From assembly GCA_036386415.1 (NCBI GenBank), contig DASVVT010000009.1, forward strand, positions 1 through 64,000: 64,000 nucleotides of DNA. Direction: 5' to 3'. This document shows, in pieces, positions 7,467-15,480 of this stretch. The stretch is from DASVVT01 sp036386415. GTDB taxonomy: Bacteria; Acidobacteriota; Blastocatellia; Pyrinomonadales; Pyrinomonadaceae. The notes below the pieces were generated by a model. It saw only the letters and a list, made by a program, of their open reading frames with translations, was not told where the DNA came from and did not search any database. The position numbers and the translations under genes were made by a program. The first letter of the stretch is position 1. Every line of letters starts with the position of its first letter.

Positions 7467-8009
7467 ATGGCAGCCAGATTAAAAGAGCGTTATCAGAAGG
7501 AGATTGCACCGGCAATCTCGAAAGAGTTCAGCATTACAAATCCGATGGCGGTGCCGCGCCTGGAGAAGATCGTCATCAACATGGGGATGGGCGAGGCGAT
7601 TGCCAACGCGAAGATTCTCGATACGGCGTCGGACGAGCTGCGTTCGATCACGGGTCAGAAACCTGTCGTCACGAAGGCGAAGAAGTCCATCGCCTCCTTC
7701 AAGCTGCGTCAGGGGATGCCCATCGGCACGATGGTGACCTTGAGGGGCGACCGCATGTACGAGTTTCTGGATCGTCTCATCACGGTGGCGCTGCCACGCG
7801 TCAGAGACTTTCGCGGCGTCAGCCCAAAGGCGTTCGACGGGCGCGGCAATTACACGCTCGGCATCCGCGAGCAGTTGATCTTCCCCGAAATCGATTTCAA
7901 TAAAGTGGACAAGACGCGCGGCATGAACATCTCGATTGTCACCAGCGCGCGCGACGACGAGCAGGCACGCGCGCTCCTGCGGGCGCTCGGCATGCCGTTC
8001 AGACAGTAA
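7467..8009 (+). CDS. rplE: 50S ribosomal protein L5
   Basis: L5 (180 aa, standard) binds 5S rRNA in the central protuberance. It is identified by MAVPRLEKIVINMGMGEA, TGQKPVVTKAKKSIASFKLR and RDFRGVSPKAFDGRGNY. The ATG follows GGTGGGTGGAAGAAA. It begins the spc-type half of the cluster (rplN-rplX-rplE-rpsZ-rpsH). Confidence 0.99.
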   Translation: MAARLKERYQKEIAPAISKEFSITNPMAVPRLEKIVINMGMGEAIANAKILDTASDELRSITGQKPVVTKAKKSIASFKLRQGMPIGTMVTLRGDRMYEFLDRLITVALPRVRDFRGVSPKAFDGRGNYTLGIREQLIFPEIDFNKVDKTRGMNISIVTSARDDEQARALLRALGMPFRQ

Positions 8010-8012
8010 CGG

Positions 8013-8088
8013 AGATGTTAGATGTCAGATGCTAGATGCTAGTCGCTGGCCTCTAGCTAACATCTGACATCTGACATCTAACATCTGA
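8013..8088. repeat. Heptamer fold-back repeat, word GATGNYA
   Basis: The left arm is GATGTTA, GATGTCA, GATGCTA, GATGCTA. The right arm is CATCTGA, CATCTGA, CATCTAA, CATCTGA. It is one of the clearest examples and lies between rplE and rpsZ. Confidence 0.9.
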
Positions 8089-8094
8089 GGTTGT

Positions 8095-8280
8095 ATGGCA
8101 AAGAAATCATTGATCGCGAAGGCGAACCGGAAACCTAAATTCGGAGTGCGCGCTTACACTCGCTGCAAGCGCTGCGGACGACCGCGCGGTTACCTGCGCA
8201 AGTTCAACCTGTGCCGCATCTGCTTCCGCGAGTTGGCGCTCCAAGGGCAGATCCCCGGCGTCGTCAAATCGAGCTGGTAG
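8095..8280 (+). CDS. rpsZ: 30S ribosomal protein S14, zinc-binding type
   Basis: This is the short (61 aa) zinc form of S14 in the 30S head. Zinc ligands are C24, C27, C40 and C43 (YTRCKRCGRPRG and FNLCRICFRELA). The terminal GQIPGVVKSSW is standard for the short form. In species with both forms the short one is repressed under zinc limitation; no second copy is visible here. Confidence 0.98.
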   Translation: MAKKSLIAKANRKPKFGVRAYTRCKRCGRPRGYLRKFNLCRICFRELALQGQIPGVVKSSW

Positions 8281-8284
8281 AAAA

Positions 8285-8361
8285 GCAGATGTCAGATGCT
8301 AGATGTTAGATGCTAGTAAAGAGCGTCTAACTAACATCTGACATCTAACATCTGGCATCTG
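8285..8361. repeat. Heptamer fold-back repeat, word GATGNYA
   Basis: The left arm is GATGTCA, GATGCTA, GATGTTA, GATGCTA. The right arm is CATCTGA, CATCTAA, CATCTGG, CATCTG. The ribosome-binding GGAGTTGAG before rpsH lies just outside. Confidence 0.9.
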
Positions 8362-8378
8362 TATTTGGAGTTGAGTAA

Positions 8379-8771
8379 ATGACTGATCCTATCGCCGATA
8401 TGCTGACGCGCATTCGCAATGCCATAGCTGCGAAGCACTCGCGCGTCGATATTCCGGCCTCGAAGCTGAAACTGGAGATCGCCCGTATTCTCAAAGAAGA
8501 GGGCTACATCAATAACTTCGTCACCAAGGGCGAAGGCGTCAAGCGCTCGATACGCATCTTCCTGCGTTACGACGCGCGCGGCACCTCCTCGATCACGCAT
8601 CTGGAGAGAGTCTCGCGCCCCGGACGCCGCGTCTACGTCGGCGCGACGGAGATGCCGAGGGTGCTAGGCGGTTACGGCATCAACATCGTCTCGACCTCGC
8701 GCGGCCTGATGAGCGGTAAGACAGCCCGGCGTGAGAACGTCGGCGGCGAGGTGCTGGCACAAATCTATTAG
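8379..8771 (+). CDS. rpsH: 30S ribosomal protein S8
   Basis: S8 (130 aa, standard) binds the central domain of 16S rRNA. It is identified by MTDPIADMLTRIRNAIAAKH and GGYGINIVSTSRGLMSGKTA near the end. A GGAGTTGAGTAA ribosome-binding region precedes the ATG. In E. coli S8 is the spc operon translational repressor; no copy of its target was recognised. Confidence 0.99.
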   Translation: MTDPIADMLTRIRNAIAAKHSRVDIPASKLKLEIARILKEEGYINNFVTKGEGVKRSIRIFLRYDARGTSSITHLERVSRPGRRVYVGATEMPRVLGGYGINIVSTSRGLMSGKTARRENVGGEVLAQIY

Positions 8772-8774
8772 GAG

Positions 8775-8857
8775 ACAGTAGTCAGTAGTCTGTAGTCAGT
8801 AGAAAAACGAGAATCGACCGCTTTTCTACTGACTACTGACTACTGGCTACTGACTAC
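8775..8857. repeat. Heptamer fold-back repeat, word GTAGNCA
   Basis: The left arm has ACAGTAGTCAGTAGTCTGTA then GTCAGTAG. The right arm has CTACTGA, CTACTGA, CTACTGG, CTACTGA, CTAC. The tip carries AAAA and CTTTT. Confidence 0.9.
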
Positions 8858-8874
8858 CTTAACCGAAGGTTAAG
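8858..8874 (+). promoter_or_regulatory. Small perfect hairpin at the rplF start
   Basis: CTTAACC and GGTTAAG pair perfectly around a GAA loop. The stem ends 4 nt before the rplF ATG and covers the place where a Shine-Dalgarno would lie. A role in rplF initiation is an inference. Confidence 0.45.
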
Positions 8875-8878
8875 AATT

Positions 8879-9439
8879 ATGTCTCGTATTGGAAAGAAAG
8901 TTATCACCGTACCGGGCGGCGTCACGGTCAAGGTCGGCGAGCGCGAACTGGAAGTGAAGGGGCCGAAGGGGACGCTCACGACTCCGATCCCGGAAGGCAT
9001 CAGCTTTACGCTCGAAGGCGATCAGTTGCAGGCCAATCGCGTGTCGGATGATCTGGCCGCGCAGCACGGTCTGGCGCGTGCCCTGGCGAACAACGCCATC
9101 GTCGGCGTGACCGAAGGATTCACACGGCAGATGGACGTCGTCGGCGTGGGCTACAAGGCGGACGTGCAGGGCAAGAGAATCGTCTTCTCGCTCGGCTACT
9201 CGCACCCGATAGAGTTCCCGCTGCCCGAAGGCGTCGACGCGCGCGCCGAGCGTATTGCGGCCAAGTCGAGCATTCAGCAGTACCAGACGACGCTCACGCT
9301 CTCCGGCATAGATAAGCAGAAACTGGGTCAGGTGGCCGCCGAAATGCACAATCTGCGCAAGCCAGATGCCTACAAAGGCAAAGGCGTGCGCTATGCGAAT
9401 GTGCCGCTGAAGCTGAAACCGGGCAAGACTGGGAAATAA
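8879..9439 (+). CDS. rplF: 50S ribosomal protein L6
   Basis: L6 (186 aa) lies near the factor-binding site. It is identified by MSRIGKKVITVPGGV at the N terminus, GVTEGFTRQMDVVGVGYKA in the middle and GKGVRYANVPLKLKPGKTGK at the end. The start lies behind a word-repeat hairpin and a second small stem. No Shine-Dalgarno is visible outside that stem. Confidence 0.99.
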   Translation: MSRIGKKVITVPGGVTVKVGERELEVKGPKGTLTTPIPEGISFTLEGDQLQANRVSDDLAAQHGLARALANNAIVGVTEGFTRQMDVVGVGYKADVQGKRIVFSLGYSHPIEFPLPEGVDARAERIAAKSSIQQYQTTLTLSGIDKQKLGQVAAEMHNLRKPDAYKGKGVRYANVPLKLKPGKTGK

Positions 9440-9441
9440 AA

Positions 9442-9528
9442 GATTGCGGAATGCGGATTTCGGATTGCGGATTGAAAAGAGGGCATACGCTTCCCTTAAA
9501 TCCGCCATCCGCCATCCGCAATCCGAAA
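9442..9528. repeat. Heptamer fold-back repeat, word ATTGCGG
   Basis: The left arm has ATTGCGG, AATGCGG, ATTTCGG, ATTGCGG. The right arm has AATCCGCCATCCGCCATCCG and CAATCCG. It lies between rplF and rplR. Confidence 0.88.
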
Positions 9529-9538
9529 TGGAGTTGGG

Positions 9539-9949
9539 ATGGCAAACAAAGATAGAGCAGCGGTTCGCAATGCGGTACACCGTCGGATTCGTCGCAAGGT
9601 GCGCGGCTCGACAGAGCGCCCGCGCCTGGCGATCTACCGCAGCCTGAACCACATTTACGCTCAGTTGATAGATGACGAGCTGGGGCGTACACTCGCGTCC
9701 GCTTCGACGACGGAGAAAGATTTGCGCGGCGCCACGGGCGGCAATATAGAAGCAGCCGAGCGCGTCGGGCGAGCTATCGCAGAACGCGCCCAGGCCGCAG
9801 GGATCAGCCACGTCGTCTTTGATCGCGGCGGCTACCTGTATCATGGCCGCGTCAAGGCGCTGACGGATGCGGCGCGCGCCGCCGGATTGAATAAAGATGA
9901 GGCAGCAGCCCAAAATGGCGACGGTGGCGGCGAGAATAGTCAGGAATAA
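9539..9949 (+). CDS. rplR: 50S ribosomal protein L18
   Basis: L18 carries 5S rRNA into the central protuberance. It is recognised by RRKVRGSTERPRLAIYRSLN and FDRGGYLYHGRVKALTDAAR. At 136 aa it is longer than the usual ~120, the last 20 residues being a Gly/Asn/Asp/Glu tail. A GGAGTTGGG ribosome-binding site is present. It is followed 2 nt later by rpsE. Confidence 0.98.
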   Translation: MANKDRAAVRNAVHRRIRRKVRGSTERPRLAIYRSLNHIYAQLIDDELGRTLASASTTEKDLRGATGGNIEAAERVGRAIAERAQAAGISHVVFDRGGYLYHGRVKALTDAARAAGLNKDEAAAQNGDGGGENSQE

Positions 9950-9951
9950 AG

Positions 9952-10458
9952 ATGAGACAACCCAAGCAACGTATATCCGCGCAGGGACTTGATCTGAAGG
10001 ATCAAGTCATCTCCATCAACCGTGTCACCAAAGTGGTCAAGGGCGGCAAGAACCTTTCCTTCGCGGCGCTCGTCGTCGTCGGAGACGAGTCGGGGCACGT
10101 CGGCTTCGGCACAGGCAAAGCGCGCGAAGTGCCCCTCGCAATCAAGAAGGGCATCGAAGCGGCCAAAAAGAATTTGATTCGCGTGCCGCTCATCAACAAC
10201 ACGCTGCCGCACCCTTTGATCGGCGAATATGGCGCGGGGCGCGTGCTGATGAAGCCTGCGTCGCAAGGCACGGGCGTGATCGCAGGCGGCGCCGTGCGTG
10301 CCGTCATGCAGGCGGCGGGCGTGCACGACGTGCGCACGAAGGTGCTCGGATCGAACAACCCGCACAACGTCGTGCGCGCCACCTTCGACGGCCTCCTGAG
10401 AATGAAAGACCCTATGGAGCTGGCGCGCCTGCGCGGTAAGCAGGTCGAGGAACTGTAA
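9952..10458 (+). CDS. rpsE: 30S ribosomal protein S5
   Basis: S5 (168 aa, standard) is in the 30S body at the mRNA entry and affects fidelity. It is identified by VVKGGKNLSFAALVVVGDE, GVIAGGAVRAVMQAAGV and SNNPHNVVRATFDGLLRM. It is tightly spaced after rplR, with GTCAGGAATAAAG over the junction. Confidence 0.99.
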   Translation: MRQPKQRISAQGLDLKDQVISINRVTKVVKGGKNLSFAALVVVGDESGHVGFGTGKAREVPLAIKKGIEAAKKNLIRVPLINNTLPHPLIGEYGAGRVLMKPASQGTGVIAGGAVRAVMQAAGVHDVRTKVLGSNNPHNVVRATFDGLLRMKDPMELARLRGKQVEEL

Positions 10459-10459
10459 G

Positions 10460-10513
10460 CAGTTTTCAGTTTTCAGCGTCTGGCGAAGAACTGAAAACCG
10501 GAAACTGAAAACT
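10460..10513. repeat. Heptamer fold-back repeat, word TTTTCAG
   Basis: The left arm is CAGTTTTCAGTTTTCAG. The right arm is CTGAAAACCGGAAACTGAAA. It lies between rpsE and rpmD and is followed by a GAGAGG ribosome-binding stretch. Confidence 0.85.
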
Positions 10514-10529
10514 CTAATGAGAGGTTTTT

Positions 10530-10754
10530 ATGGCGGAGCAGGAAGATAATCAGCAGCAAGAGGGCGGCGGTGGTGGCGGCGGCACGATTCGCATCCAGTA
10601 TTACAGGAGCTTCATCGCAGCCCCGAAAACGCATAAGCAGATCGTCAGGAGCATCGGCCTGACGAAGTTAAATCAAACGGTCGAGCGCCCGGACACGCCC
10701 GCGATGCGCGGCTTTGTCGCCAAAGTGCCTCACCTGCTGCGAATCATTGAATAG
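10530..10754 (+). CDS. rpmD: 50S ribosomal protein L30 with glycine-rich leader
   Basis: The L30 core starts around residue 19 (TIRIQYYRSFIAAPKTHK), preceded by an 18-residue Glu/Gln leader ending in seven glycines. The core SIGLTKLNQTVERPDTPAMR is typical. The total of 74 aa compares with the usual ~60. The GAGAGG ribosome-binding site precedes the first ATG and favours that start. Confidence 0.95.
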   Translation: MAEQEDNQQQEGGGGGGGTIRIQYYRSFIAAPKTHKQIVRSIGLTKLNQTVERPDTPAMRGFVAKVPHLLRIIE

Positions 10755-10755
10755 A

Positions 10756-10829
10756 AGTTTTCAGTTTCCGGTTTTCAGTTTTCAGAAGGAAGCGAAGAGC
10801 TTTAACTGAAAACTGAAAACTCAAAACTG
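10756..10829. repeat. Heptamer fold-back repeat, word TTTTCAG
   Basis: The left arm has AGTTTTCAGTTTCCGG then TTTTCAGTTTTCAG. The right arm has CTGAAAACTGAAAACTCAAA. It is followed by the CGAACGGAGTGAGCA ribosome-binding module that also precedes rplD. Confidence 0.88.
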
Positions 10830-10851
10830 AAGACTGCGAACGGAGTGAGCA

Positions 10852-11334
10852 ATGGCTATCGGTCTTAATAATATTCACGCGCCGGAAGGCTCGACACATA
10901 AGAAGAAGCGTGTCGGGCGCGGCCCCGGCTCAGGCTTGGGCAAGACCTCAGGTCGCGGCGAGAAGGGTCAGAAGTCCCGCTCAGGTTATTCCGCCAAGAT
11001 CGGCTTTGAGGGCGGCCAGATGCCCCTGCATCGTCGTCTGCCCAAGCGCGGCTTCACCAACATCTTCAAGAAAGAGTGGATCGAGGTGAGCCTCGCGTCC
11101 CTGGATCGGAGTTTCGAGTCGGGCGAAGAAGTGACCCCGGAACTCCTGCACGAGCGCGGGCTCATCAAGAAGGCCAAGCGCGATGTGGTCGTCCTCGGCA
11201 CAGGCGAGATTTCAAAAGCGTTGCGCATCTCCGCGCACCGTTTCACCAGGAGCGCGCGCGAGAAGATAGAACAGGCGGGAGGGGCTGCCACCTTAATCAC
11301 GAGGGAGCAGACGGCAGAGGCCGGACAAAAGTAG
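10852..11334 (+). CDS. rplO: 50S ribosomal protein L15
   Basis: L15 (160 aa) is a late-assembly 50S protein. The glycine-rich VGRGPGSGLGKTSGRGEKG and GFEGGQMPLHRRLPKRGF are diagnostic. It has a good ribosome-binding site. The TAG stop is the first triplet of a following word repeat (TAGACAGTAG), so the repeat supplies the stop codon. Confidence 0.99.
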   Translation: MAIGLNNIHAPEGSTHKKKRVGRGPGSGLGKTSGRGEKGQKSRSGYSAKIGFEGGQMPLHRRLPKRGFTNIFKKEWIEVSLASLDRSFESGEEVTPELLHERGLIKKAKRDVVVLGTGEISKALRISAHRFTRSAREKIEQAGGAATLITREQTAEAGQK

Positions 11335-11420
11335 ACAGTAGTCAGTAGCCAGTAGCCAGTAGAAAAGAAGAGCAGTTGCCTTTATTTCTACTGACTACTG
11401 GCTACTGTCTACTGTCTACT
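11332..11420. repeat. Heptamer fold-back repeat, word GTAGNCA
   Basis: The left arm is GTAGACA, GTAGTCA, GTAGCCA, GTAGCCA, GTAGA, starting inside the rplO stop codon. The right arm is CTACTGA, CTACTGG, CTACTGT, CTACTGT, CTAC. Word variants occur in a different order in the two arms. Confidence 0.92.
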
Positions 11421-11505
11421 TCTTTTGCTTTCTTTCTTGACGCGAGCGATAATTGAAGTTGTTTCGGAAATCTGAAGTAAAGAGAGCGTAAGAGGTTTAG
11501 AGGTC

Positions 11506-12924
11506 ATGGAAAAGTTTTTCGCCGCCGTTCGCAACATGTTCAATGTGCCGGACCTGCGTAAACGTATCTTCTTTACGCTCGGCCTGCTGATCGTCTATCG
11601 CCTCGGCGCGCACGTCAGCGCCCCAGGAATTAACAAGGCGCGCCTTGAACAGGTGTGGCACGACGTGAGCGGTACGCTGCTCGGCGTACTCGATCTGTTC
11701 TCCGGCGGCAACTTCCGCACGATCTCCGTTTTCGCGCTCGGCGTCACCCCCTACATCACGGCCTCGATCATCTTGCAGTTGATGACGGTCGTCTCTCCGC
11801 AGTTGAAGAAGTTGCAGGAAGAGGGCGAGATGGGGCGGCAGAAGATCAACCAGTGGACGCGCTACCTGACGGTCGGGCTCGCCTGCATTCAGACCTCTTT
11901 CGTCGCGCACTGGCTGCAAGTCAACGGCGTCGGCGACCCCGGCTGGAGCTTCCTGCTGACCACCGTCCTGACGCTGACGACTGGCACGATCTTCGTGATG
12001 TGGCTCGGCGAGCAGATCACGGAGCGCGGCGTCGGCAACGGTATCTCGCTGCTTATTTTCGCGGGCATCATCATCGGCCTGCCCAACGGCGTCACGCAGG
12101 TGTTCGAACGCGTCAGAGCCGGCGACGCTCTTCAGACCATCGGCGTGATCGCGCTGGTCTTGGCGCTCGTTGCGCTCATCGCCTTCATCGTGTTCGTCGA
12201 ATCGGGACGACGTAAGATCGCCGTCAGCTATGCCAAGCGCCACGTCGGGCGTCAGATGGTCGGAGGCCAGCAGACGACCATGCCTTTGAAGGTCAACATG
12301 GGCGGCGTGATCCCAGTCATCTTCGCCTCCTCCGTGCTGGCGATGCCGCAGACGATCTTCTCGGCCTTTCCTCCCGACCCCGCTAATCCGAATTCAGTGT
12401 GGAGCAGGGTGTACGGATTCTTCTCCGTCTTCCACGGAGGCGATCCCTACTATGAGCTGATCTTTATCTCGCTCATCGTCATCTTCACCTTCTTCTACAT
12501 CTCCATCGTCTTTAACGTCGAGGAGGTGGCCGACAACCTGCGCAAGCACGGCGGCTTTATGCCGGGCATACGCCCCGGACGTGCGACCGCCGAATATTTG
12601 AACACGATCATGACGCGGCTCACAACCGTGGGCGCTCTCTACCTGGCGCTGGTGGCGTTTATCCCGCAGATCATGCTCAGCGGCTTCAAGGTCGCGCGCA
12701 TCCCCTTCGTCGGTGCAACCATCGATGCCTTTGTGAGCAACACGCCGGGGCTGACATGGATTCCGACGGGCATGGGCTACCAGTTCTACTTCGGCGGCAC
12801 GAGCCTGCTGATTCTCGTCGGCGTCGCCATGGATACGGTCGCGCAGATCGAAGCGCAACTGGTGATGCGCAACTACGAAGGTTTCCTCGGCTCCGGCGGA
12901 CGCTTGCGTGGACGAAGAGCATAA
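11506..12924 (+). CDS. secY: Preprotein translocase subunit SecY
   Basis: SecY (472 aa) is the ten-helix protein-conducting channel of the inner membrane. It is recognised by RKRIFFTLGLLIVYRLGAHV in TM1, FALGVTPYITASIILQLM in TM2 and LGEQITERGVGNGISLLIF. The cytoplasmic FVESGRRKIAVSYAKR loop that binds SecA is intact. The gene has a purine-rich GAGAGCGTAAGAGGTTTAGAGG leader after an 85-nt stretch outside the repeat. Confidence 0.99.
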   Translation: MEKFFAAVRNMFNVPDLRKRIFFTLGLLIVYRLGAHVSAPGINKARLEQVWHDVSGTLLGVLDLFSGGNFRTISVFALGVTPYITASIILQLMTVVSPQLKKLQEEGEMGRQKINQWTRYLTVGLACIQTSFVAHWLQVNGVGDPGWSFLLTTVLTLTTGTIFVMWLGEQITERGVGNGISLLIFAGIIIGLPNGVTQVFERVRAGDALQTIGVIALVLALVALIAFIVFVESGRRKIAVSYAKRHVGRQMVGGQQTTMPLKVNMGGVIPVIFASSVLAMPQTIFSAFPPDPANPNSVWSRVYGFFSVFHGGDPYYELIFISLIVIFTFFYISIVFNVEEVADNLRKHGGFMPGIRPGRATAEYLNTIMTRLTTVGALYLALVAFIPQIMLSGFKVARIPFVGATIDAFVSNTPGLTWIPTGMGYQFYFGGTSLLILVGVAMDTVAQIEAQLVMRNYEGFLGSGGRLRGRRA

Positions 12925-12929
12925 ACACG

Positions 12930-13000
12930 GTAGACAGTAGTCAGTAGTCAGCATGAAAACAGAACGTGCGTTTCTACTGGCTACTGGCTACTGTCTACTG
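12930..13000. repeat. Heptamer fold-back repeat, word GTAGNCA
   Basis: The left arm is GTAGACA, GTAGTCA, GTAGTCA. The right arm is CTACTGG, CTACTGG, CTACTGT, CTAC. The two non-identical words would form G-U wobbles in RNA. It ends at the adk ATG (context CTGACGTATG) with no Shine-Dalgarno. Confidence 0.9.
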
Positions 13001-13004
13001 ACGT

Positions 13005-13655
13005 ATGTCAAAGATTATCGTCCTAATGGGTGCGCCTGGCGCGGGGAAGGGGACGCAGGCGCGTCTGCTTGAGGAGCGTTTGGGGCTGCCGCAGATTTCG
13101 ACGGGCGACATGTTTCGCGCGCTGAAGGAGGAACGCACGCCGCTCGCAGATGAGGTCCGCGCCATCATGGAGGCCGGGCAGCTCGTCCCGGACGACGTGA
13201 CGATCCGCGTCGTGCGCGAGCGCACGGGGCGCGACGACTGTAAACACGGCTACATCCTGGACGGCTTCCCGCGTACGCCCGCGCAGGCCGCGATGCTGGA
13301 GAAACTGGCCGTCGAGCAGGGGAACAGAATCCAGGCAATTCTCGTGGACGTGCCGCTTGAGATGTTGGAGAAGCGCATGACCGGACGGCGCACCTGTCCC
13401 GTCTGTGGCGAAATTTACAATATCTATTTCAAGCCGCCACGGAAGGATAACGTTTGCGACTTGCACCCGGACGCGCAGTTGACTCACCGCGCAGACGATA
13501 ACCCTGAGACGGTGCAGGCACGGCTGCGCACCTTCGCGGAGCAGACGCGCCCGCTCCTGGATTATTATCAGGCATCCAATCTCCTGCGCCGCGTCGATGG
13601 CACGCGCGCGGCGGAAGAGATTTACGGGGACATCGAAAGAATAGTGACGAAATGA
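13005..13655 (+). CDS. adk: Adenylate kinase with zinc-type LID
   Basis: Adenylate kinase interconverts AMP + ATP and 2 ADP in the cytosol. The P-loop GAPGAGKGTQ is at residues 9-18 and DGFPRTPAQ is in the core. The long LID has CPVC followed by CDLH, a Cys3-His zinc site rather than the zinc-free form of E. coli. HRADDNPETVQARL closes the LID. At 216 aa it is a normal long-form enzyme. Placement between secY and map is the classic spc order. Confidence 0.99.
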   Translation: MSKIIVLMGAPGAGKGTQARLLEERLGLPQISTGDMFRALKEERTPLADEVRAIMEAGQLVPDDVTIRVVRERTGRDDCKHGYILDGFPRTPAQAAMLEKLAVEQGNRIQAILVDVPLEMLEKRMTGRRTCPVCGEIYNIYFKPPRKDNVCDLHPDAQLTHRADDNPETVQARLRTFAEQTRPLLDYYQASNLLRRVDGTRAAEEIYGDIERIVTK

Positions 13656-13736
13656 GTTTTCAGTTTTCGGTTTTCAGTGTTCCGTTAAAGCATTTCGTCC
13701 CGCTTCTGAAAACTGAAAACTGAAAACTCAAAACTG
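13655..13736. repeat. Heptamer fold-back repeat, word TTTTCAG
   Basis: The left arm is GTTTTCAGTTTTCGGTTTTC. The right arm is CTGAAAA repeated three times then CTCAAAACTG. It starts with the last base of the adk stop and ends about 5 nt before the map ATG. Confidence 0.9.
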
Positions 13737-13740
13737 CTTT

Positions 13741-14526
13741 ATGATTATCGGGAAGTCAAAAAAAGAGCTGGAGAAGATGCGCGCCGCCGGGCGGCTCGTC
13801 GGGCTTGTCCTTCAGGAGTTGCGGCGCATGGTCGAGCCGGGGATCACGACGATGGAAGTCGATGCGGCGGCAGAGAAGATGATTCGCGATGCCGGGGCGC
13901 TGCCGACCTTCAAAGGGTATCACGGTTACCCTTTCTCGATCTGCGCCTCCGTCAACGAGCAGGTCGTGCATGGCTTCCCTTCTCATTACAAGTTGAAGGA
14001 GGGCGATATCTTCTCGATAGATGTCGGCGCGACGCTCGACGGTTTCGTTGGCGACACGGCGACGACTGTGCCCGTCGGTCGTGTGTCGGAGGATAGGCTC
14101 AAGCTTATTCGCGTCACGGAAGAGTGCCTTGAGCATGCTATCGGGCAGTGCCGTGAGGGGAAACACTTAGGCGACATCGGATGGGCTGTCCAAAGCCACG
14201 CCGAAGCGCATGGCTATACGATTGTGCGCGACTACGTCGGGCACGGCATCGGGCGGCGTATGCATGAAGACCCGCAGATTCCCAACTACGGCACGCCGGA
14301 CAAGGGCGCATTGATCAGAAACGGGTACGTCTTTGCCGTCGAGCCGATGGTCAATATGGGTACGCACCGCACGAAGGTGCTCTCAGACGGGTGGACGGTT
14401 GTGACGCTGGACGGGCAGCCGAGCGCGCACGCCGAGCATACGATTGCGATCACGGAAAATGGCCCCGAAGTCCTGACCCGCGTCGTCGAAGTGAATGAAA
14501 AGCAGCCCGTCGCTGCGACCGTCTGA
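13741..14526 (+). CDS. map: Type I methionine aminopeptidase
   Basis: This enzyme removes the initiator Met from nascent proteins. The five metal ligands are visible: D94 and D105 in SIDVGATLDGFVGDTATT, H168 in YVGHGIGRRMH, E201 in FAVEPMVNMG and E232 in AEHTIAIT. H78 is also conserved. At 261 aa it is a standard type Ia enzyme without an N-terminal extension. The ATG is preceded by repeat sequence and lacks a clear Shine-Dalgarno. Confidence 0.99.
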   Translation: MIIGKSKKELEKMRAAGRLVGLVLQELRRMVEPGITTMEVDAAAEKMIRDAGALPTFKGYHGYPFSICASVNEQVVHGFPSHYKLKEGDIFSIDVGATLDGFVGDTATTVPVGRVSEDRLKLIRVTEECLEHAIGQCREGKHLGDIGWAVQSHAEAHGYTIVRDYVGHGIGRRMHEDPQIPNYGTPDKGALIRNGYVFAVEPMVNMGTHRTKVLSDGWTVVTLDGQPSAHAEHTIAITENGPEVLTRVVEVNEKQPVAATV

Positions 14527-14608
14527 GTCCCGCCCGCCTTGGCAAGAAAGAGCCTGTGTGCTACTATTTACAGTTTGTCGGCGTCAGCAAATTTATGCTC
14601 TAGAGTGT

Positions 14609-14830
14609 ATGGCGAAGGAAGAAGCGATAGAGGTCATGGCGAAGGTGCTGGAGACCTTGCCGAACGCGATGTTTCGCGTCGAGTTGGAAGATAATCAGCA
14701 TCAGGTGCTCGCGCATATTTCGGGCAAGATGCGCAAGCATTTCATACGTATTCTTCCCGGCGACCGCGTGCTCGTCGAACTCTCGCCTTATGATCTGAAT
14801 CGCGGTCGGATCACTTACCGCTACAAGTAG
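14609..14830 (+). CDS. infA: Translation initiation factor IF-1
   Basis: IF-1 (73 aa) is an OB-fold protein that binds the 30S A site during initiation. The start is at MAKEEAIEVMAKVLETLPNA; the open frame upstream to 14495 overlaps map and has no homology. Conserved FRVELEDNQHQVLAHISGKM and MRKHFIRILPGDRVLVELSP are present. It lies 82 nt after map without a fold-back repeat. Confidence 0.98.
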   Translation: MAKEEAIEVMAKVLETLPNAMFRVELEDNQHQVLAHISGKMRKHFIRILPGDRVLVELSPYDLNRGRITYRYK

Positions 14831-14876
14831 ACGCCAGTGTTTAAACGAGGCAACCCCAGGCGAGAGGTGAGGCGAG

Positions 14877-14990
14877 ATGAAAGTACGGGCTTCAGTCAAA
14901 AAGATGTGTGATAACTGCAAGATCATCCACCGCAAAGGCGTGGTGCGCGTGATCTGCACCAACCCGAAGCATAAACAGCGACAAGGATGA
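14877..14990 (+). CDS. rpmJ: 50S ribosomal protein L36
   Basis: L36 (37 aa), the smallest ribosomal protein, begins MKVRASVKKMCDNCKIIHRK. The zinc site is C11, C14, C27 and H32, the zinc-binding form. A GCGAGAGGTGAGGCG ribosome-binding region precedes the ATG. The order infA-rpmJ-rpsM is standard. Confidence 0.97.
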   Translation: MKVRASVKKMCDNCKIIHRKGVVRVICTNPKHKQRQG

Positions 14991-14992
14991 AA

Positions 14993-15081
14993 GGATTGCG
15001 GATTGTAGATTGCGGAATGCGGATTGAAAAGACAGGCGCGTGCTTCTCTTAAATCCGCAATCCGAAATCAGCGATCCGAAA
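14993..15081. repeat. Heptamer fold-back repeat, word ATTGCGG
   Basis: The left arm is ATTGCGG, ATTGTAG, ATTGCGG, AATGCGG, ATTG. The right arm is AATCCGC, AATCCGA, AATCAGC, GATCCGA. It lies between rpmJ and rpsM. Confidence 0.88.
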
Positions 15082-15091
15082 TGGAAAAGTT

Positions 15092-15475
15092 ATGGCTCGT
15101 GTGGCTGGTGTCGATCTTCCGCCTAACAAGCGCGCACAGATCGGCCTCACATACATTTACGGAATCGGACGCTCGCGCGCGACCTCGATCCTGCAACAGG
15201 CGCAGGTCAGCGTCGATACGCGTGTCAGGGATTTGAACGAGGACGAGCTGGGTCGCATCCGTGCTGTTCTCGAAGAGCAGGGCGAGATCGAAGGCGACCT
15301 GCGTAAGCGCGTGCAGATGGACATCAAGCGTTTGATGGACATCGGATGCTATCGGGGCTTGCGCCATCGTCGCGGCTTGCCCGTTCGCGGACAACGCACT
15401 CATACCAACGCGCGCACGCGCAAAGGCCCGCGCCGCGCCACCATCGCGAAGAAGAAAGCGCCGGGTAAGAAATAA
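15092..15475 (+). CDS. rpsM: 30S ribosomal protein S13
   Basis: S13 (127 aa) is in the 30S head and forms the B1 bridges. It is identified by MARVAGVDLPPNKRAQIGLT, YIYGIGRSRA and GLRHRRGLPVRGQRTHTNAR. The C-terminal basic tail RRATIAKKKAPGKK is as expected. Confidence 0.99.
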   Translation: MARVAGVDLPPNKRAQIGLTYIYGIGRSRATSILQQAQVSVDTRVRDLNEDELGRIRAVLEEQGEIEGDLRKRVQMDIKRLMDIGCYRGLRHRRGLPVRGQRTHTNARTRKGPRRATIAKKKAPGKK

Positions 15476-15480
15476 ACAGA